Below are positions 33,591 to 42,185 of a stretch of 64,000 nt of DNA, piece by piece. Location: positions 558,001-622,000 of the forward strand of contig JACPIT010000009.1 of assembly GCA_016187945.1 (NCBI GenBank), in the 5' to 3' direction. Numbering within the stretch: the first letter of the stretch is position 1; the number at the start of each line of letters is the position of its first letter. The notes beneath the pieces were generated by a model. The model worked only from the letters and a program-made list of their open reading frames with translations. It ran no database searches and was not told the DNA's origin. A program made the position numbers and the translations under genes. This stretch comes from Opitutia bacterium. Its GTDB lineage: Bacteria > Verrucomicrobiota > Verrucomicrobiia > Opitutales > Opitutaceae.

Positions 33591-33669
33591 TTGGAGGGCG
33601 TGGCTACCGCCGCGCCGCGAACGTGGGGGCGCTCTCGCCGCACGACGCAGCGGGAGCCGCGCCCTCCAA
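33591..33669. repeat. REP-like palindrome with GGAGGGC ends
   Basis: TTGGAGGGCG and CGCCCTCCAA ends enclose smaller GC-rich hairpins between divergently arranged GT2 genes. The ends resemble those of the RAYT-linked family. Confidence 0.6.
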
Positions 33670-33720
33670 GTCAGTGGCGCGTTGCCTTGCCGGCGTCGAT
33701 GTGTCCTGCTCGCGCCGCAC

Positions 33721-34506
33721 GTGTCCAAACCGCTGCCCATTTCCGTCTCCATCATTGCCCGCAACGAGGCGCACACGCTGCCGCGCTGCTTCGAGAGCGT
33801 GCGCGGCTGGGTGGCCGAGATCGTGGTCGTGCTCAACAACACGACCGACCCCAGCGCCGAGGTCGCGATGCGGCACGGCGCGCTGGTGTTCGAGACCGAG
33901 TGGCGCGGCTACCGCGACACGAAAAATTTCGCGCTCGATCGCTGCACGCAGCCGTGGGCGCTGTGCCTCGACGCCGACGAGGAGGTCTCGCCGGCGTTGC
34001 GCGAGGAGATCGAGGCGTTCTTCGCGCGGGGCGACGACCGGAAGTTTCGCGCGGCTCGTTTTCCTAGAAAGGTGTGGTTCATCGACCGCTGGATCATGCA
34101 CGGCGACTGGTATCCCGACCACAACACCCGCCTCGTGAACCGCGCGCATTGCCGTTGGGGCGGCGACCAATTCGTCCACGAGCACATGAAGGTCGACGGC
34201 CCGATCGCGACGCTCCGCTGCGACCTGCACCACTACTCGTTCCCGACGCTCAGCAGCCACGTGGCGAAGATCAATCCGTTCGCCGACCTGTTCCTCCAGC
34301 AACAGATGGCGAAAGGCGGGCGCTTCTCGCTCGGCGCGGCGGTGTTCCGGCCGGCGTGGCGGTTTTTCCGCGCGTATGTGCTGCGGCTGGGTTTCCTCGA
34401 CGGTTTCCCGGGACTCTACATCGCGTTGGCAACGGCGTTTGGCGCGTTCGTGCGCTACAGTCGGCTCTACGAACACGAGCATCGCGACACGCCGAACCAG
34501 AAGTGA
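33721..34506 (+). CDS. Family 2 glycosyltransferase, WaaE/LPS core type
   Basis: A 261-residue enzyme of the LPS core GT2 subgroup: ISVSIIARNEAHTLPRC, WVLNNTTD-like region (VVVLNNTTDPS), and LCLDADEEVS with the metal-binding DADE. The C-terminal half (HEHMKVDGPIATL, HYSFPTLSSHVAKIN) matches the WaaE-type tail. GTG 33721 is the chosen start. The stop overlaps the ribosome-binding region of the next gene by 2 bp spacing, so the pair may be coupled. Confidence 0.87.
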   Translation: MSKPLPISVSIIARNEAHTLPRCFESVRGWVAEIVVVLNNTTDPSAEVAMRHGALVFETEWRGYRDTKNFALDRCTQPWALCLDADEEVSPALREEIEAFFARGDDRKFRAARFPRKVWFIDRWIMHGDWYPDHNTRLVNRAHCRWGGDQFVHEHMKVDGPIATLRCDLHHYSFPTLSSHVAKINPFADLFLQQQMAKGGRFSLGAAVFRPAWRFFRAYVLRLGFLDGFPGLYIALATAFGAFVRYSRLYEHEHRDTPNQK

Positions 34507-34508
34507 AG

Positions 34509-34889
34509 ATGGCCGACGCGCCCAAAGAGTTCAGCCACGAGGTCGAGAACCTCATCGCATCGTTCCGCGGCTTGCCGGAAGACGAGACCAAGGCGCGCAA
34601 CCGCAAGACGCAGGATCTCGGCAAGCTGATCGACGAACTGCTGGTCAAATACCGCATCAGTCACGACTCGCTCGAACACTCGATCCGCGAGAAGTGGCCC
34701 GAACTCGTCGGCGTCGCCAACGCCACCTACTCGCACCCGGTCGTCCTCGAACGCGGTCAGTTGCTCGTGCTCTGCTCGCACGCCGTGGTCCGCAACGAGC
34801 TTTTCCATCACCGCCTCCAGATCCTCGAGAAGCTGCGGAAGCTGCCGGGCTGCGAGGGAATCAAGGGGCTGACGCTGCGGGCGGGGTAG
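34509..34889 (+). CDS. DUF721 / DciA-like protein
   Basis: A 126-residue protein with the DUF721 core: LGKLIDELLVKYRI, WPELVGVANATYSHPVVL, LLVLCSHAVVRNELFHHR. Proteins of this family (DciA) assist loading of the replicative helicase in bacteria lacking DnaC/DnaI. It starts 3 bp after the glycosyltransferase stop. The family match is good; the role here is by analogy. Confidence 0.75.
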   Translation: MADAPKEFSHEVENLIASFRGLPEDETKARNRKTQDLGKLIDELLVKYRISHDSLEHSIREKWPELVGVANATYSHPVVLERGQLLVLCSHAVVRNELFHHRLQILEKLRKLPGCEGIKGLTLRAG

Positions 34890-34935
34890 AAACCCCAACC
34901 TTGACCGCACTCCGCCTATAGATACGCGTAGCTAC

Positions 34936-35178
34936 ATGGCGAACGTCACCAAGGCCAAACTCTTCCGCCACGGCGGCTCGATCGCCGTCCGCCTGCCAAA
35001 GGCCTTTCGGCTGCCCGGGGCAGAGGTATTGATCTCGCGAACACCGAAGGGCGTGCTGCTCGAACCGGTGCACGCCGATGCCGACGAGCGCCGCAAACGT
35101 TTCCTCGCCCTCGCTGGCTCCTGCCCCGACCTCGCCGACGTTCCGCCCCACGCGGCGCCGGACATCCCGCGCGATTGA
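34936..35178 (+). CDS. vapB: VapB-type antitoxin (AbrB/SpoVT fold)
   Basis: An 80-residue DNA-binding antitoxin. The swapped-hairpin domain at residues 1-45 (AKLFRHGGSIAVRLPKAFRL) is typical of VapB/MazE, and a toxin-binding tail follows. The toxin gene begins 4 bp after the stop. It probably represses its own promoter, as such pairs do. Confidence 0.85.
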   Translation: MANVTKAKLFRHGGSIAVRLPKAFRLPGAEVLISRTPKGVLLEPVHADADERRKRFLALAGSCPDLADVPPHAAPDIPRD

Positions 35179-35182
35179 CGCG

Positions 35183-35587
35183 ATGCTTTACTTGCCCGAC
35201 ACCAACGCCATCTCAGCCTACATGCGCGGGAGTAACACCGCGCTCGTGCGCCGGATGCAAGACGCCTTCACGCACGACGAGCTGCGCCTCTCGGTGATCG
35301 TGTTGGCTGAACGCGAATTCAGCGTCCTCAAAGGCGGAGGCACCGCGCTGCGACGCAAATTCCAGACCCTGGAGGAGCTGCTCCCCGTCGAATCGTTCAC
35401 CCGCGAAGACGCCCACCGCTATGCGACGATCCGCCTCCACCTCGCAACGCGCGCTCAGGGCATCGGCCCCTTCGACACCCTCATCGCAGCCCAAGCGCTG
35501 CGACTCAAGGCAACCGTCGTCACCCGGAATACCCGCGAATTCTCCCGCGTGCCCGGTCTGGAAGTGGAAAACTGGGAAACAGGATAG
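35183..35587 (+). CDS. vapC: VapC-type PIN-domain toxin ribonuclease
   Basis: A 134-residue PIN-domain protein with the acidic site: Asp6 in LPDTNAIS, Glu in VLAEREFS, Asp in GPFDTLIAAQA, plus TVVTRNTREFSRV. VapC toxins cleave initiator tRNA or rRNA. The pair appears intact and sits next to rpsO-pnp, which is unusual company for a toxin module. Confidence 0.88.
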   Translation: MLYLPDTNAISAYMRGSNTALVRRMQDAFTHDELRLSVIVLAEREFSVLKGGGTALRRKFQTLEELLPVESFTREDAHRYATIRLHLATRAQGIGPFDTLIAAQALRLKATVVTRNTREFSRVPGLEVENWETG

Positions 35588-35639
35588 CACCCTTCACTTC
35601 CAGTCCCCCCGAGGGATGTCCCTCGAAAATTAGCGCTTG

Positions 35640-35815
35640 CACGCACCCCGGCCGGTTTGGTTAATGCCGCCTTGCGTTAGTGAGGGTCTGCTGGTCGCAG
35701 GCTCCCACCACGGTCAGTCCGGGCAACTGGACAGATAACGGTGTCGCCGGCTCGCAAGGGCGGGTGACACGGGGCGAAAGCCTCCAAACCCGACCGCGTC
35801 ATCCAACAACTAAAC
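35640..35815 (+). ncRNA. Candidate structured 5' leader of rpsO
   Basis: The 180 bases before rpsO contain several small hairpins, including GTCCGGGCAACTGGAC and GGCGAAAGCC (GNRA loop), and no ORF. S15 represses its own mRNA through leader structures in many bacteria. I cannot match this to a known S15 leader motif by eye, so the identity is tentative. Confidence 0.35.
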
Positions 35816-35819
35816 CACA

Positions 35820-36083
35820 ATGGCTCAACCCGTTAAGTCAGAAGTTATCGCCCAGTTCAAAACCCACGAGAAGGACACCGGCTCCTCCGACGTCCAGATC
35901 GCGCTGCTCACCGCTCGCATCAATCACTTGACCGAGCATCTGCGCACGCATCGCAAGGACTTCCACAGCCGCCGCGGCCTTCTCCAGATGGCGAGCCGCC
36001 GTCGCAAGCTGCTTGATTACCTCAAGCGCGAGGACCTCGCCAAATACAACGAGCTTCTCCAGAAGCTCAACCTGCGTAAGTAA
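35820..36083 (+). CDS. rpsO: 30S ribosomal protein S15
   Basis: An 87-residue ribosomal protein binding 16S rRNA in the platform. Signatures are [20 protein letters not shown] and [21 protein letters not shown] terminator follows immediately, and pnp lies downstream in the classic rpsO-pnp order. Confidence 0.98.
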   Translation: MAQPVKSEVIAQFKTHEKDTGSSDVQIALLTARINHLTEHLRTHRKDFHSRRGLLQMASRRRKLLDYLKREDLAKYNELLQKLNLRK

Positions 36084-36095
36084 CCCGCTTTCACG

Positions 36096-36125
36096 AAGGC
36101 CGGCCCACCGACGGGCCGGCCTTTT
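36096..36125 (+). terminator. Rho-independent terminator after rpsO
   Basis: AAGGCCGGCCC and GGGCCGGCCTT pair around ACCGAC and run into TTTT. Confidence 0.88.
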
Positions 36126-36186
36126 GTTCGCCTCCAGACCAGTTTACCGGGACATTTCCGCTTACTCCTCGTTTTGAATTCTCACC

Positions 36187-36245
36187 TGTAGGAGCGGCTT
36201 CACGCCGCGACCCGAAGCCGAATCGCGGCGTAAAGCCGCTCCTAC
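36187..36245. repeat. REP-like palindrome, 'GTAGGAGCGGCTT' family
   Basis: TGTAGGAGCGGCTTCACGCC with its complement closing at CTCCTAC, between the rpsO terminator and pnp. Confidence 0.8.
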
Positions 36246-36333
36246 GGCCAGAGCACACGAGACCGAGCAGTAATCCGAAATATCTCGGCAACTGATTCAG
36301 AGGGGAACCGAAACGGCATCGTTCGAACCCTAC

Positions 36334-36367
36334 GCTCCGCCGCCGCGCTACGCGGCCGCGGCGGAGC
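36334..36367 (+). promoter_or_regulatory. Stable leader hairpin upstream of pnp
   Basis: GCTCCGCCGCCGCG pairs imperfectly with CCGCGGCGGAGC, ending 18 bp before the pnp ATG. In Escherichia coli pnp is autoregulated through a leader hairpin cut by RNase III; this could act similarly, which is inference. Confidence 0.45.
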
Positions 36368-36385
36368 ACATCCGAAGTTAGAAAA

Positions 36386-38593
36386 ATGAATCAGAAACAC
36401 ATCGTTACGGTCCCGAATCTCGGGATTCAGTTCTCCACCGGCACCATCGGCAATCTCGCCAGCGGCGCCGTCATCGTCACCGTCGGCGAGACCAACCTCA
36501 TGGTCACGGCCTGCGTCGCGCAGAACATGCGCCCCGGCCAGGACTTCTTTCCGCTGACCGTCGACTACCGCGAAAAATACGCCGCGGCCGGCCGTTTCCC
36601 CGGCGGCTACTTCAAGCGCGAAGGCCGTCCGACCGAAAAGGAAATCCTCACCTCGCGCCTCTGCGACCGTCCCTGCCGCCCGCTCTTCCCGGAAGGCTTC
36701 CTCAATGAAGTCCAGATCATCGGCCAGCTCCTGTCGGCCGACCAGATCAACGACGCCGACATCCCGATGATCAACGGCGCCTCCGCGGCCCTCGCGATCT
36801 CCGAGATTCCGTGGAACGGCCCGATCGCCGGCGTGCGCGTCGCGCTCATCGATGGCGCATTCGTCGCCAACCCGACGATCGAGCAGATGTTCAGCTCGTC
36901 GCTCGACCTCATCTACGTCGGCACCGAGAAGGACATGCTGATGATCGAAGGCTCGGCCGATCAGCTCCCCGAAGAGGAGTTCATCAAAGCCCTCGAGTTC
37001 GGTCACCAAGCCATCCAGCCGATCATCGCCGCCATCAAGGAACTCGTCGCCAAGTGCGGCAAGCCGAAGGCCACGTTCGCCCTCGTCGGCGCCACGCCCG
37101 AAGCCCGCGCGATCATCGAGCGCGTCGTCCCCGCCGAGCGCCTCGCCGAAGCCATCTTCGGCAAGGAAAAGGCCGCCCGCAGCGCCGCCGTGAAGCTCCT
37201 CAAGGAAGAAGCCAAGGTCGCCCTCACCGCCGAACTCGGCGCCGACAAGTTCACGGACGTCGACCTCAACGTCGTTTTCGAAGACCTCCAATACAAGGCC
37301 TACCGCCAGACCGTCCTCGCCAAGGGCGTCCGCGCTGACGGCCGCGATGCCAAGTCGATCCGCCCGCTGACCGCGCAGGTCGGCGTGCTCCCCCGCGTGC
37401 ACGGCTCCGCCATGTTCCAGCGCGGCGACACCCAGAACATCGCCCTCACCACCCTCGGGCCCACCAAGGAAGCCCAGGACATGGACGGCCTCACGGGCGG
37501 CGCGACTTCAAAGTCGTTCATGCTGCACTACAACTTCCCGCCGTTCTCCGTCGGCGAAACCGGCCGCTTCACCGGTCCGGGCCGCCGCGAAATCGGCCAC
37601 GGCGCCCTCGCCGAGCGTTCGCTCGTTCCCGTGCTCCCGCCGGAAGACGTGTTCCCCTACTCCATCCGCGTCGTCTCCGAGATCATGGCCTCCAACGGCT
37701 CGACTTCGATGGCTTCGATCTGCGGTGGCTGCTTGTCCCTCATGGACGCGGGCGTGCCGATCATCGCTCCGGTCGCCGGCATCTCCTGCGGCCTCATGAC
37801 CGAGAACGTCGACGGCCAGATCACCAAGTGGACCACCATCACCGACATCCTCGGCGAGGAAGACCACTTCGGCGACATGGACTTCAAGCTCGCCGGCACC
37901 ACCAAGGGCATCACGGGCTTCCAGCTCGACCTCAAGATCAACGGCCTGCCCTTCGAGATCGCCAAGACCGCGATCTTCCAGGCCCGCGACGCGCGCATCG
38001 AAATCCTGAAGACCATGCTCGCCGCGCTCCCCGCGCCGCGCAAAGACCTCAGCAAGTTCGCCCCGCGCATCCAGACGATCCAGATCGATCCGGAAAAGAT
38101 CGGCCTGCTCATCGGACCCGGCGGCAAGACCATCCGCCGCATCACCGAGACGACCGGCGCGCAGATCGACATCGCCGAAGACGATTCCGGCAAGGTCTTC
38201 ATCTACTCGAACAATGCCGACGCCATGAACCGCGCCGTGCAGGAAATCGACGCCCTCTGCGGCGGCGGTTCCCAAATCGAGATGGGCAAGATCTACACCG
38301 GACGCGTCACCGGCACGAAGGAGTTCGGCGCGTTCGTCGAGTGCCTCCCGGGCAAGGAAGGCCTCGTGCACATCTCCGAGCTCGCGGACTTCCGCGTCCG
38401 CCGCACCGAAGACGTCGTGAAGGTCGGCGACTCGATCACCGTGAAGTGCGTCGGCATCGACGACCGCTCCGGCAAGGTCCGCCTCAGCCGCCGCGCCGCG
38501 ATGAAGGATCTCGAGCAGCAAAAGCCGGCCGCCGCGCCCGCCGACGCCGCGCCCGCCCCCGTCGCCGCCGACACGCCCGCCGCGCAATCCTAA
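36386..38593 (+). CDS. pnp: Polyribonucleotide nucleotidyltransferase (PNPase)
   Basis: 3'-5' phosphorolytic exoribonuclease of the RNA degradosome. The 735 residues comprise two RNase PH domains ([37 protein letters not shown]), a helical linker, a KH domain ([11 protein letters not shown] near 575) and an S1 domain ([14 protein letters not shown] near 640). The length is standard; the last 25 residues are Ala/Pro rich. A strong terminator follows. Confidence 0.97.
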   Translation: MNQKHIVTVPNLGIQFSTGTIGNLASGAVIVTVGETNLMVTACVAQNMRPGQDFFPLTVDYREKYAAAGRFPGGYFKREGRPTEKEILTSRLCDRPCRPLFPEGFLNEVQIIGQLLSADQINDADIPMINGASAALAISEIPWNGPIAGVRVALIDGAFVANPTIEQMFSSSLDLIYVGTEKDMLMIEGSADQLPEEEFIKALEFGHQAIQPIIAAIKELVAKCGKPKATFALVGATPEARAIIERVVPAERLAEAIFGKEKAARSAAVKLLKEEAKVALTAELGADKFTDVDLNVVFEDLQYKAYRQTVLAKGVRADGRDAKSIRPLTAQVGVLPRVHGSAMFQRGDTQNIALTTLGPTKEAQDMDGLTGGATSKSFMLHYNFPPFSVGETGRFTGPGRREIGHGALAERSLVPVLPPEDVFPYSIRVVSEIMASNGSTSMASICGGCLSLMDAGVPIIAPVAGISCGLMTENVDGQITKWTTITDILGEEDHFGDMDFKLAGTTKGITGFQLDLKINGLPFEIAKTAIFQARDARIEILKTMLAALPAPRKDLSKFAPRIQTIQIDPEKIGLLIGPGGKTIRRITETTGAQIDIAEDDSGKVFIYSNNADAMNRAVQEIDALCGGGSQIEMGKIYTGRVTGTKEFGAFVECLPGKEGLVHISELADFRVRRTEDVVKVGDSITVKCVGIDDRSGKVRLSRRAAMKDLEQQKPAAAPADAAPAPVAADTPAAQS

Positions 38594-38610
38594 CAGCGCG
38601 CCAAAAAAAG

Positions 38611-38647
38611 GCAGGGCGAGTCGTCCCCGACGAGCCGCCCTCCCTGC
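38611..38647. repeat. Short REP-like palindrome downstream of pnp
   Basis: GCAGGGCGAGTCGTC and the complement closing at CCCTCCCTGC, related to the 'GGTAGGGCG' family at 631. Confidence 0.5.
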
Positions 38648-38657
38648 TCCCCTCTCA

Positions 38658-38686
38658 AAGCCGCGACGCCAGTCGCGGCTTTTTTC
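38658..38686 (+). terminator. Rho-independent terminator after pnp
   Basis: AAAGCCGCGAC and GTCGCGGCTTT pair around GCCA, followed by a run of T. Confidence 0.85.
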
Positions 38687-38959
38687 TTTGCCCAAGCAAT
38701 TCTCCCTCCGGCCCCGACAAATATGGCGTATTACGCCATATTCATTTTACCGCACCGAAACGGCCTCGGCCCGCTCGGTAAACTCGACTTTGGCCAGATA
38801 GAAATTGCGTAATACGCCATGAACAAAATGAGCGACGCCGGTGCCCGCCGTGGAGCGCACGCGAGAGACAGAGGAGGGCGCGTGGAGGAGCGGCGATGTC
38901 GCGATTCGGCAAATCCGCGCGTGCATCCCCTCGCCGCCTTCCGCTAAACATCTCCGCGA
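38687..38959. other. AT-rich intergenic interval with an inverted-repeat element
   Basis: Holds a 98-bp element (38723-38820) bounded by 14-bp perfect inverted repeats ATGGCGTATTACGC/GCGTAATACGCCAT. The left end is itself part of a 23-bp palindrome (38720-38742). A 29-codon ORF on the minus strand begins with the right repeat (MAYYAISIW). No known protein is recognised. Confidence 0.6.
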
Positions 38960-40072
38960 ATGACCCGTGTTTTCGTTTCCGGCTGCTACGACATCCTGCA
39001 TGCCGGCCACGTCCAATTCTTCCGCGAAGCCAAAGCTCTCGGCACGCACCTCACCGTGACGTTCGCCGGCGCCGACGTCCTCTGGCACCACAAACAGCGC
39101 CGCAGCTCGCTGCCCGACGACCACAAGCGCGCCCTCATCGCCGCGCTCGACATGGTCGACGAAGTCCTCGTCACCCACGGCACCGAACACGGCCTCGACT
39201 TCAAGGACGACTTTCTCCGTCTCAAGCCCGACATCCTCGCCGTCACCGACGACGACAAATACGGCCCGCTCAAACGCGCGCTCTGCGCCGAGGTCGGCGC
39301 GCGCTACGTCGTGCTCCCGAAGACGCCGCCGCAATTCACGCCCGTCTCCACTTCCGAAATCGTCCGCTGGATCAAAGCTCCCAGCGAAGCGCCGTTGCGC
39401 ATCGATTTCGCCGGCGGCTGGCTCGACGTCCCGCGCCACGCCCGCGCCGGCGGCTACGTCGTCAACTGCACCATCTCGCCGACCGTCTCGCTCCGCGACT
39501 GGCCCTACGAGCGCAACGCCGGCCTCGGCGGCAGCGGCGCGTGGGCGCTGCTCAACGGCAAGGACGGCGTCTCCTCCGAACTCGACCTCGGCGTCGGCTG
39601 GCAAGACCCCGCGATCATCCGCGAAGGCGGCCTCTGCGTCTGGCGCAGCGGCCCCAAGCCCGCGCTCGAAATCAAAACCGACGCCGCGCTCCTGCGAGGC
39701 AAACTCGCGCTCTTTTGGACCGGCAACAGCCACTGCACGCCCGCCGTCGCCGACGGCGCACGCGACTACGACGCGATCTTTCGCGCCGGAAAAACCGCGC
39801 GCGACGCGGTCTGGCAAAACGATTTCTCGCAACTCGCCGACGCCGTCCGCCAGTCCTACTCCGTGCAACGCGCCGAGGGCATGGCCCCGCTTCCCGGCGA
39901 CCACGCCGCCGAAGCGAACGCCGCGCTCTCCGCCTGCCGCCCGCTCGCGTGGAAATACTGCGGCGGCGGCTTCGGCGGCTACGCCGCGTATCTCTTCGCC
40001 ACGCCGGCCGAGCGCGACGCGGCGTGCCAGTTGTCCGGCTTCCGCGCCGTCGAGCCTTTCGTCCACGAGTAA
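38960..40072 (+). CDS. Fusion of HxGH nucleotidyltransferase and fucokinase-like GHMP kinase
   Basis: A 370-residue bifunctional protein. Residues 1-140 are a cytidylyltransferase-like domain with HAGH (14-17) and STSEIVRW (130-137). From 147 a GHMP kinase part begins with RIDFAGGWLD, has GLGGSGAWA (188-196), GVGWQDPAI and the C-terminal CGGGFGGYAAYLF. The order kinase-nucleotidyltransferase is reversed relative to bacterial FKP (fucokinase/GDP-fucose pyrophosphorylase), and the kinase part is short (about 220 residues). It probably makes an NDP-sugar for glycan synthesis; the sugar is unknown. Confidence 0.78.
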   Translation: MTRVFVSGCYDILHAGHVQFFREAKALGTHLTVTFAGADVLWHHKQRRSSLPDDHKRALIAALDMVDEVLVTHGTEHGLDFKDDFLRLKPDILAVTDDDKYGPLKRALCAEVGARYVVLPKTPPQFTPVSTSEIVRWIKAPSEAPLRIDFAGGWLDVPRHARAGGYVVNCTISPTVSLRDWPYERNAGLGGSGAWALLNGKDGVSSELDLGVGWQDPAIIREGGLCVWRSGPKPALEIKTDAALLRGKLALFWTGNSHCTPAVADGARDYDAIFRAGKTARDAVWQNDFSQLADAVRQSYSVQRAEGMAPLPGDHAAEANAALSACRPLAWKYCGGGFGGYAAYLFATPAERDAACQLSGFRAVEPFVHE

Positions 40073-40113
40073 GCCTTTGCGTCGCGCGCGCTCGTCGCTA
40101 CGTTCGCCGGTCT

Positions 40114-40611
40114 GTGCCAGCACCGTCCCATAAAAAAGGCCTCCGTGTCGTCGCCGCACTCGAAGCGTTCAAAGGCGCGATCGTGCTCGTCGTGGGCTTC
40201 GGTTTTCTGACCCTGCTCGGGCGCGACCAGGCGGCGTTCGCCGAGCACCTCGTCGCGCGCCTCCACCTGAATCCCGCGCATCATTACCCGCACATCTTCA
40301 TCGAGGCGATGAGCAACCTGAACGACACGCACCTGCTCGCGCTCGCCGGCCTCGCCGCCGCCTACTCCGCGCTCCGCTTCGCCGAAGCCTACGGCCTGTG
40401 GCTGCAACGCCGCTGGGCCGAATGGCTCGCCGCGCTCAGCGGCGCGATCTACGTGCCGGTGGAGGTCTACGAAATTTTCCACCGCGCAAGCTGGTTCAAG
40501 ATCGTGGCGCTGGTCGTGAACCTCGTCATCGTCGGCTACATGGTTTGGCTGCTCACCGAGTCGCGTCGATTGGCCGCGCACGAACGCGCCACCGCCTCGC
40601 CGCACGCCTAA
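40114..40611 (+). CDS. DUF2127 family membrane protein
   Basis: A 165-residue protein with about four hydrophobic segments. It shows the DUF2127 pattern: KKGLRVVAALEAFKGAIVL at the start, WLQRRWAEWLAALSGAIYVP and a YEIFHR segment before the last helix. GTG 40114 is the only sensible start. Function unknown. Confidence 0.72.
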   Translation: MPAPSHKKGLRVVAALEAFKGAIVLVVGFGFLTLLGRDQAAFAEHLVARLHLNPAHHYPHIFIEAMSNLNDTHLLALAGLAAAYSALRFAEAYGLWLQRRWAEWLAALSGAIYVPVEVYEIFHRASWFKIVALVVNLVIVGYMVWLLTESRRLAAHERATASPHA

Positions 40612-40625
40612 CCGCCTCACCGGAC

Positions 40626-40880
40626 TCAGCGGCGGAAAAATCCGGCCAGTGTCGCCAGCACTCCCAGGCCGATCGCCGCCCGCGCGTAGGCGCCGGCGTG
40701 ACGTTCCCAATGCGTGAGCGGACGCGGGGCGGCCGTGCGCGCACCACTTAGCTGCTGATCCTGACGCTCGCTCGCCAGCCGCCGTTTGAGGCTCGCGTTC
40801 GCGCTGCGCAATGCGATGCCCAGCACGATCAGGCAAACCCCCGCGGGCACCAGCACATCGTAGCGAAGGAGAGAAGACAT
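40626..40880 (-). CDS. Small membrane protein, unknown function
   Basis: 84 residues with a hydrophobic helix near the N-terminus (LVPAGVCLIVLGIAL) and a second at the C-terminus (AAIGLGVLATLAGFF) separated by a charged region. I do not recognise a family. It is convergent with the DUF2127 gene and just downstream of the MOSC gene. Confidence 0.5.
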   Translation of the reverse strand: MSSLLRYDVLVPAGVCLIVLGIALRSANASLKRRLASERQDQQLSGARTAAPRPLTHWERHAGAYARAAIGLGVLATLAGFFRR

Positions 40881-40914
40881 CGGTGAGCGGCAGCAACGGC
40901 GAGCGAATGAAGCC

Positions 40915-41742
40915 TCAGCGGTCGAGAACTTCGACCGCATCTCCGACGCGGACTTCGCCGCGCTTCGATTCGTTGATAAAATTCGCGCCGAAGCACACTG
41001 CGGTCGGATCGGTTTCGGCGCGACGGAACGTCGCCAGCGTGCGCAGCGGTTCCTTGCCGCGCTCGCCGGTGAGTTGATCGGTCGTGGTCATGATGCACCG
41101 GATGCTCTTGCCCGCGGCACGCAGCACGACGTCGCCAACACGCACGCGCGGCCACTCGTCCTCGGCGAACGGTGCCGCGTCGCTCACGACCATGTTCGGC
41201 CGAAAGCGATTCATCGGGACCGGCTCGCCGCCGTTTTCGAGGATGCGGTCGTTCAGTTGCGCCAGCGACGCCTCGCCGATCACGAGCACGGGCGAGCCGT
41301 CGGCAAAACTGAAACAATCGCCGGGCCGGCCGGCTTTCTTCAGAACGTCGCGCCGGAACGCCGGTCCGATCCGCACGAGCGCACAGCGCAGCCCGAGAAA
41401 ATCGCTCAGCCACGCCGCCGCCGCCGGTCCGCAGTCTTCCGCCCGGAGATCGCTGTGCTTCCAAATCGACACGTTCCGCAGCAGCGCCGCCGGATCGGGA
41501 GCGCGCACGACTGCCACGGAGCCTGCGCCTTCAGCCGAGAGCGTGAGCCGCTCCGCATCGAGCGCCGTGACGATGCGCGCCATGCGCGCGTGCGTGCGCT
41601 GCGTGAGAAATTTTCCGGTCTCGTCGACGACGAGAAAGCGCCGGTCACCCACGAGACCGAGTTCGTCCATCTCGGCGGCGGTGACGGTGAGGCCGCGGCA
41701 CGATTTCACGGGATAGAGGAACAGAGCGGAGACGCGCGACAT
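40915..41742 (-). CDS. MOSC-domain protein (YcbX-like)
   Basis: A 275-residue protein with the MOSC N-terminal beta-barrel (LFLYPVKSCRGL, GDRRFLVVDETGKFLTQR) and the C-terminal MOSC domain (RFRPNMVV, CIMTTTDQ, FGANF). MOSC enzymes bind molybdenum cofactor; YcbX reduces N-hydroxylated compounds. The conserved Cys in RCIMTT is the likely molybdenum ligand. ATG 41742 fits the family start. Confidence 0.85.
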   Translation of the reverse strand: MSRVSALFLYPVKSCRGLTVTAAEMDELGLVGDRRFLVVDETGKFLTQRTHARMARIVTALDAERLTLSAEGAGSVAVVRAPDPAALLRNVSIWKHSDLRAEDCGPAAAAWLSDFLGLRCALVRIGPAFRRDVLKKAGRPGDCFSFADGSPVLVIGEASLAQLNDRILENGGEPVPMNRFRPNMVVSDAAPFAEDEWPRVRVGDVVLRAAGKSIRCIMTTTDQLTGERGKEPLRTLATFRRAETDPTAVCFGANFINESKRGEVRVGDAVEVLDR

Positions 41743-41881
41743 GGCATCGCAGAAAATCACGGACCGCGGCGGATGCACACCGATAATCGCACCAACCGGA
41801 ACAGCACGCCGCAGCAAGCCGCGGTCCAAACGGACTAACTCGGTTATCTCATCCGCAGAGCGACGCACGCGACGCAGCGCG

Positions 41882-41943
41882 GTAGCGGAATTCGTGAGAA
41901 TTTCGCCGCTGCCGAGGCGCGAAAACCTCACGGTTTCCGCTAC
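41882..41943. repeat. REP-like palindrome, 'GTAGCGGAA' family
   Basis: GTAGCGGAATTCGTGAGAAT pairs with the complement of the segment closing at CCTCACGGTTTCCGCTAC. A distinct family not seen elsewhere in the window. Confidence 0.65.
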
Positions 41944-41964
41944 GCGGTGAAATATCCGGACTAA

Positions 41965-42082
41965 GAGCCTGTCGGACTTACGCGGATGAAGGCGCGTATA
42001 GATCGATATTCAACTTCACCGAAATTTTTCAGCGCGAAAAACGGGCGCCAGCAGGCCTTCTTCCTCAAAGTCCGACAGGCTC
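41965..42082. mobile_element. MITE-like element with 15-bp terminal inverted repeats and a CTAA duplication
   Basis: The ends GAGCCTGTCGGACTT and AAGTCCGACAGGCTC are perfect inverted repeats, 118 bp apart. CTAA is present directly outside both ends (41961-41964 and 42083-42086), consistent with a 4-bp target duplication. There is no ORF of transposase size inside. Confidence 0.82.
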
Positions 42083-42185
42083 CTAACGTCCCGACTCCCC
42101 GGTCCCGTCCCCCGATCCGGTTTGTAGTCTAATAGCCTACAAACTCGCGGCGGCGAAACTCCGGTTGGAGCGGGATTGCGCTGCG

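Larger units (their letters stand above)
41743..42185. other. Gene-free interval with a REP-like palindrome and a MITE-like element
   Basis: Between the MOSC gene and the TIGR03067 gene lie a palindrome (41882-41943) and a 118-bp inverted-repeat element (41965-42082), listed separately. No coding sequence was recognised in the rest. Confidence 0.7.

Noticed and set aside
34936-35587. VapBC as part of a genomic island
   Set aside because: No integrase, tRNA or direct repeats border it and its composition fits the surroundings.
36321-36330. GTTCGAACCC, resembling a tRNA T-loop
   Set aside because: No acceptor, D or anticodon stem can be folded around it; it lies in the pnp leader.
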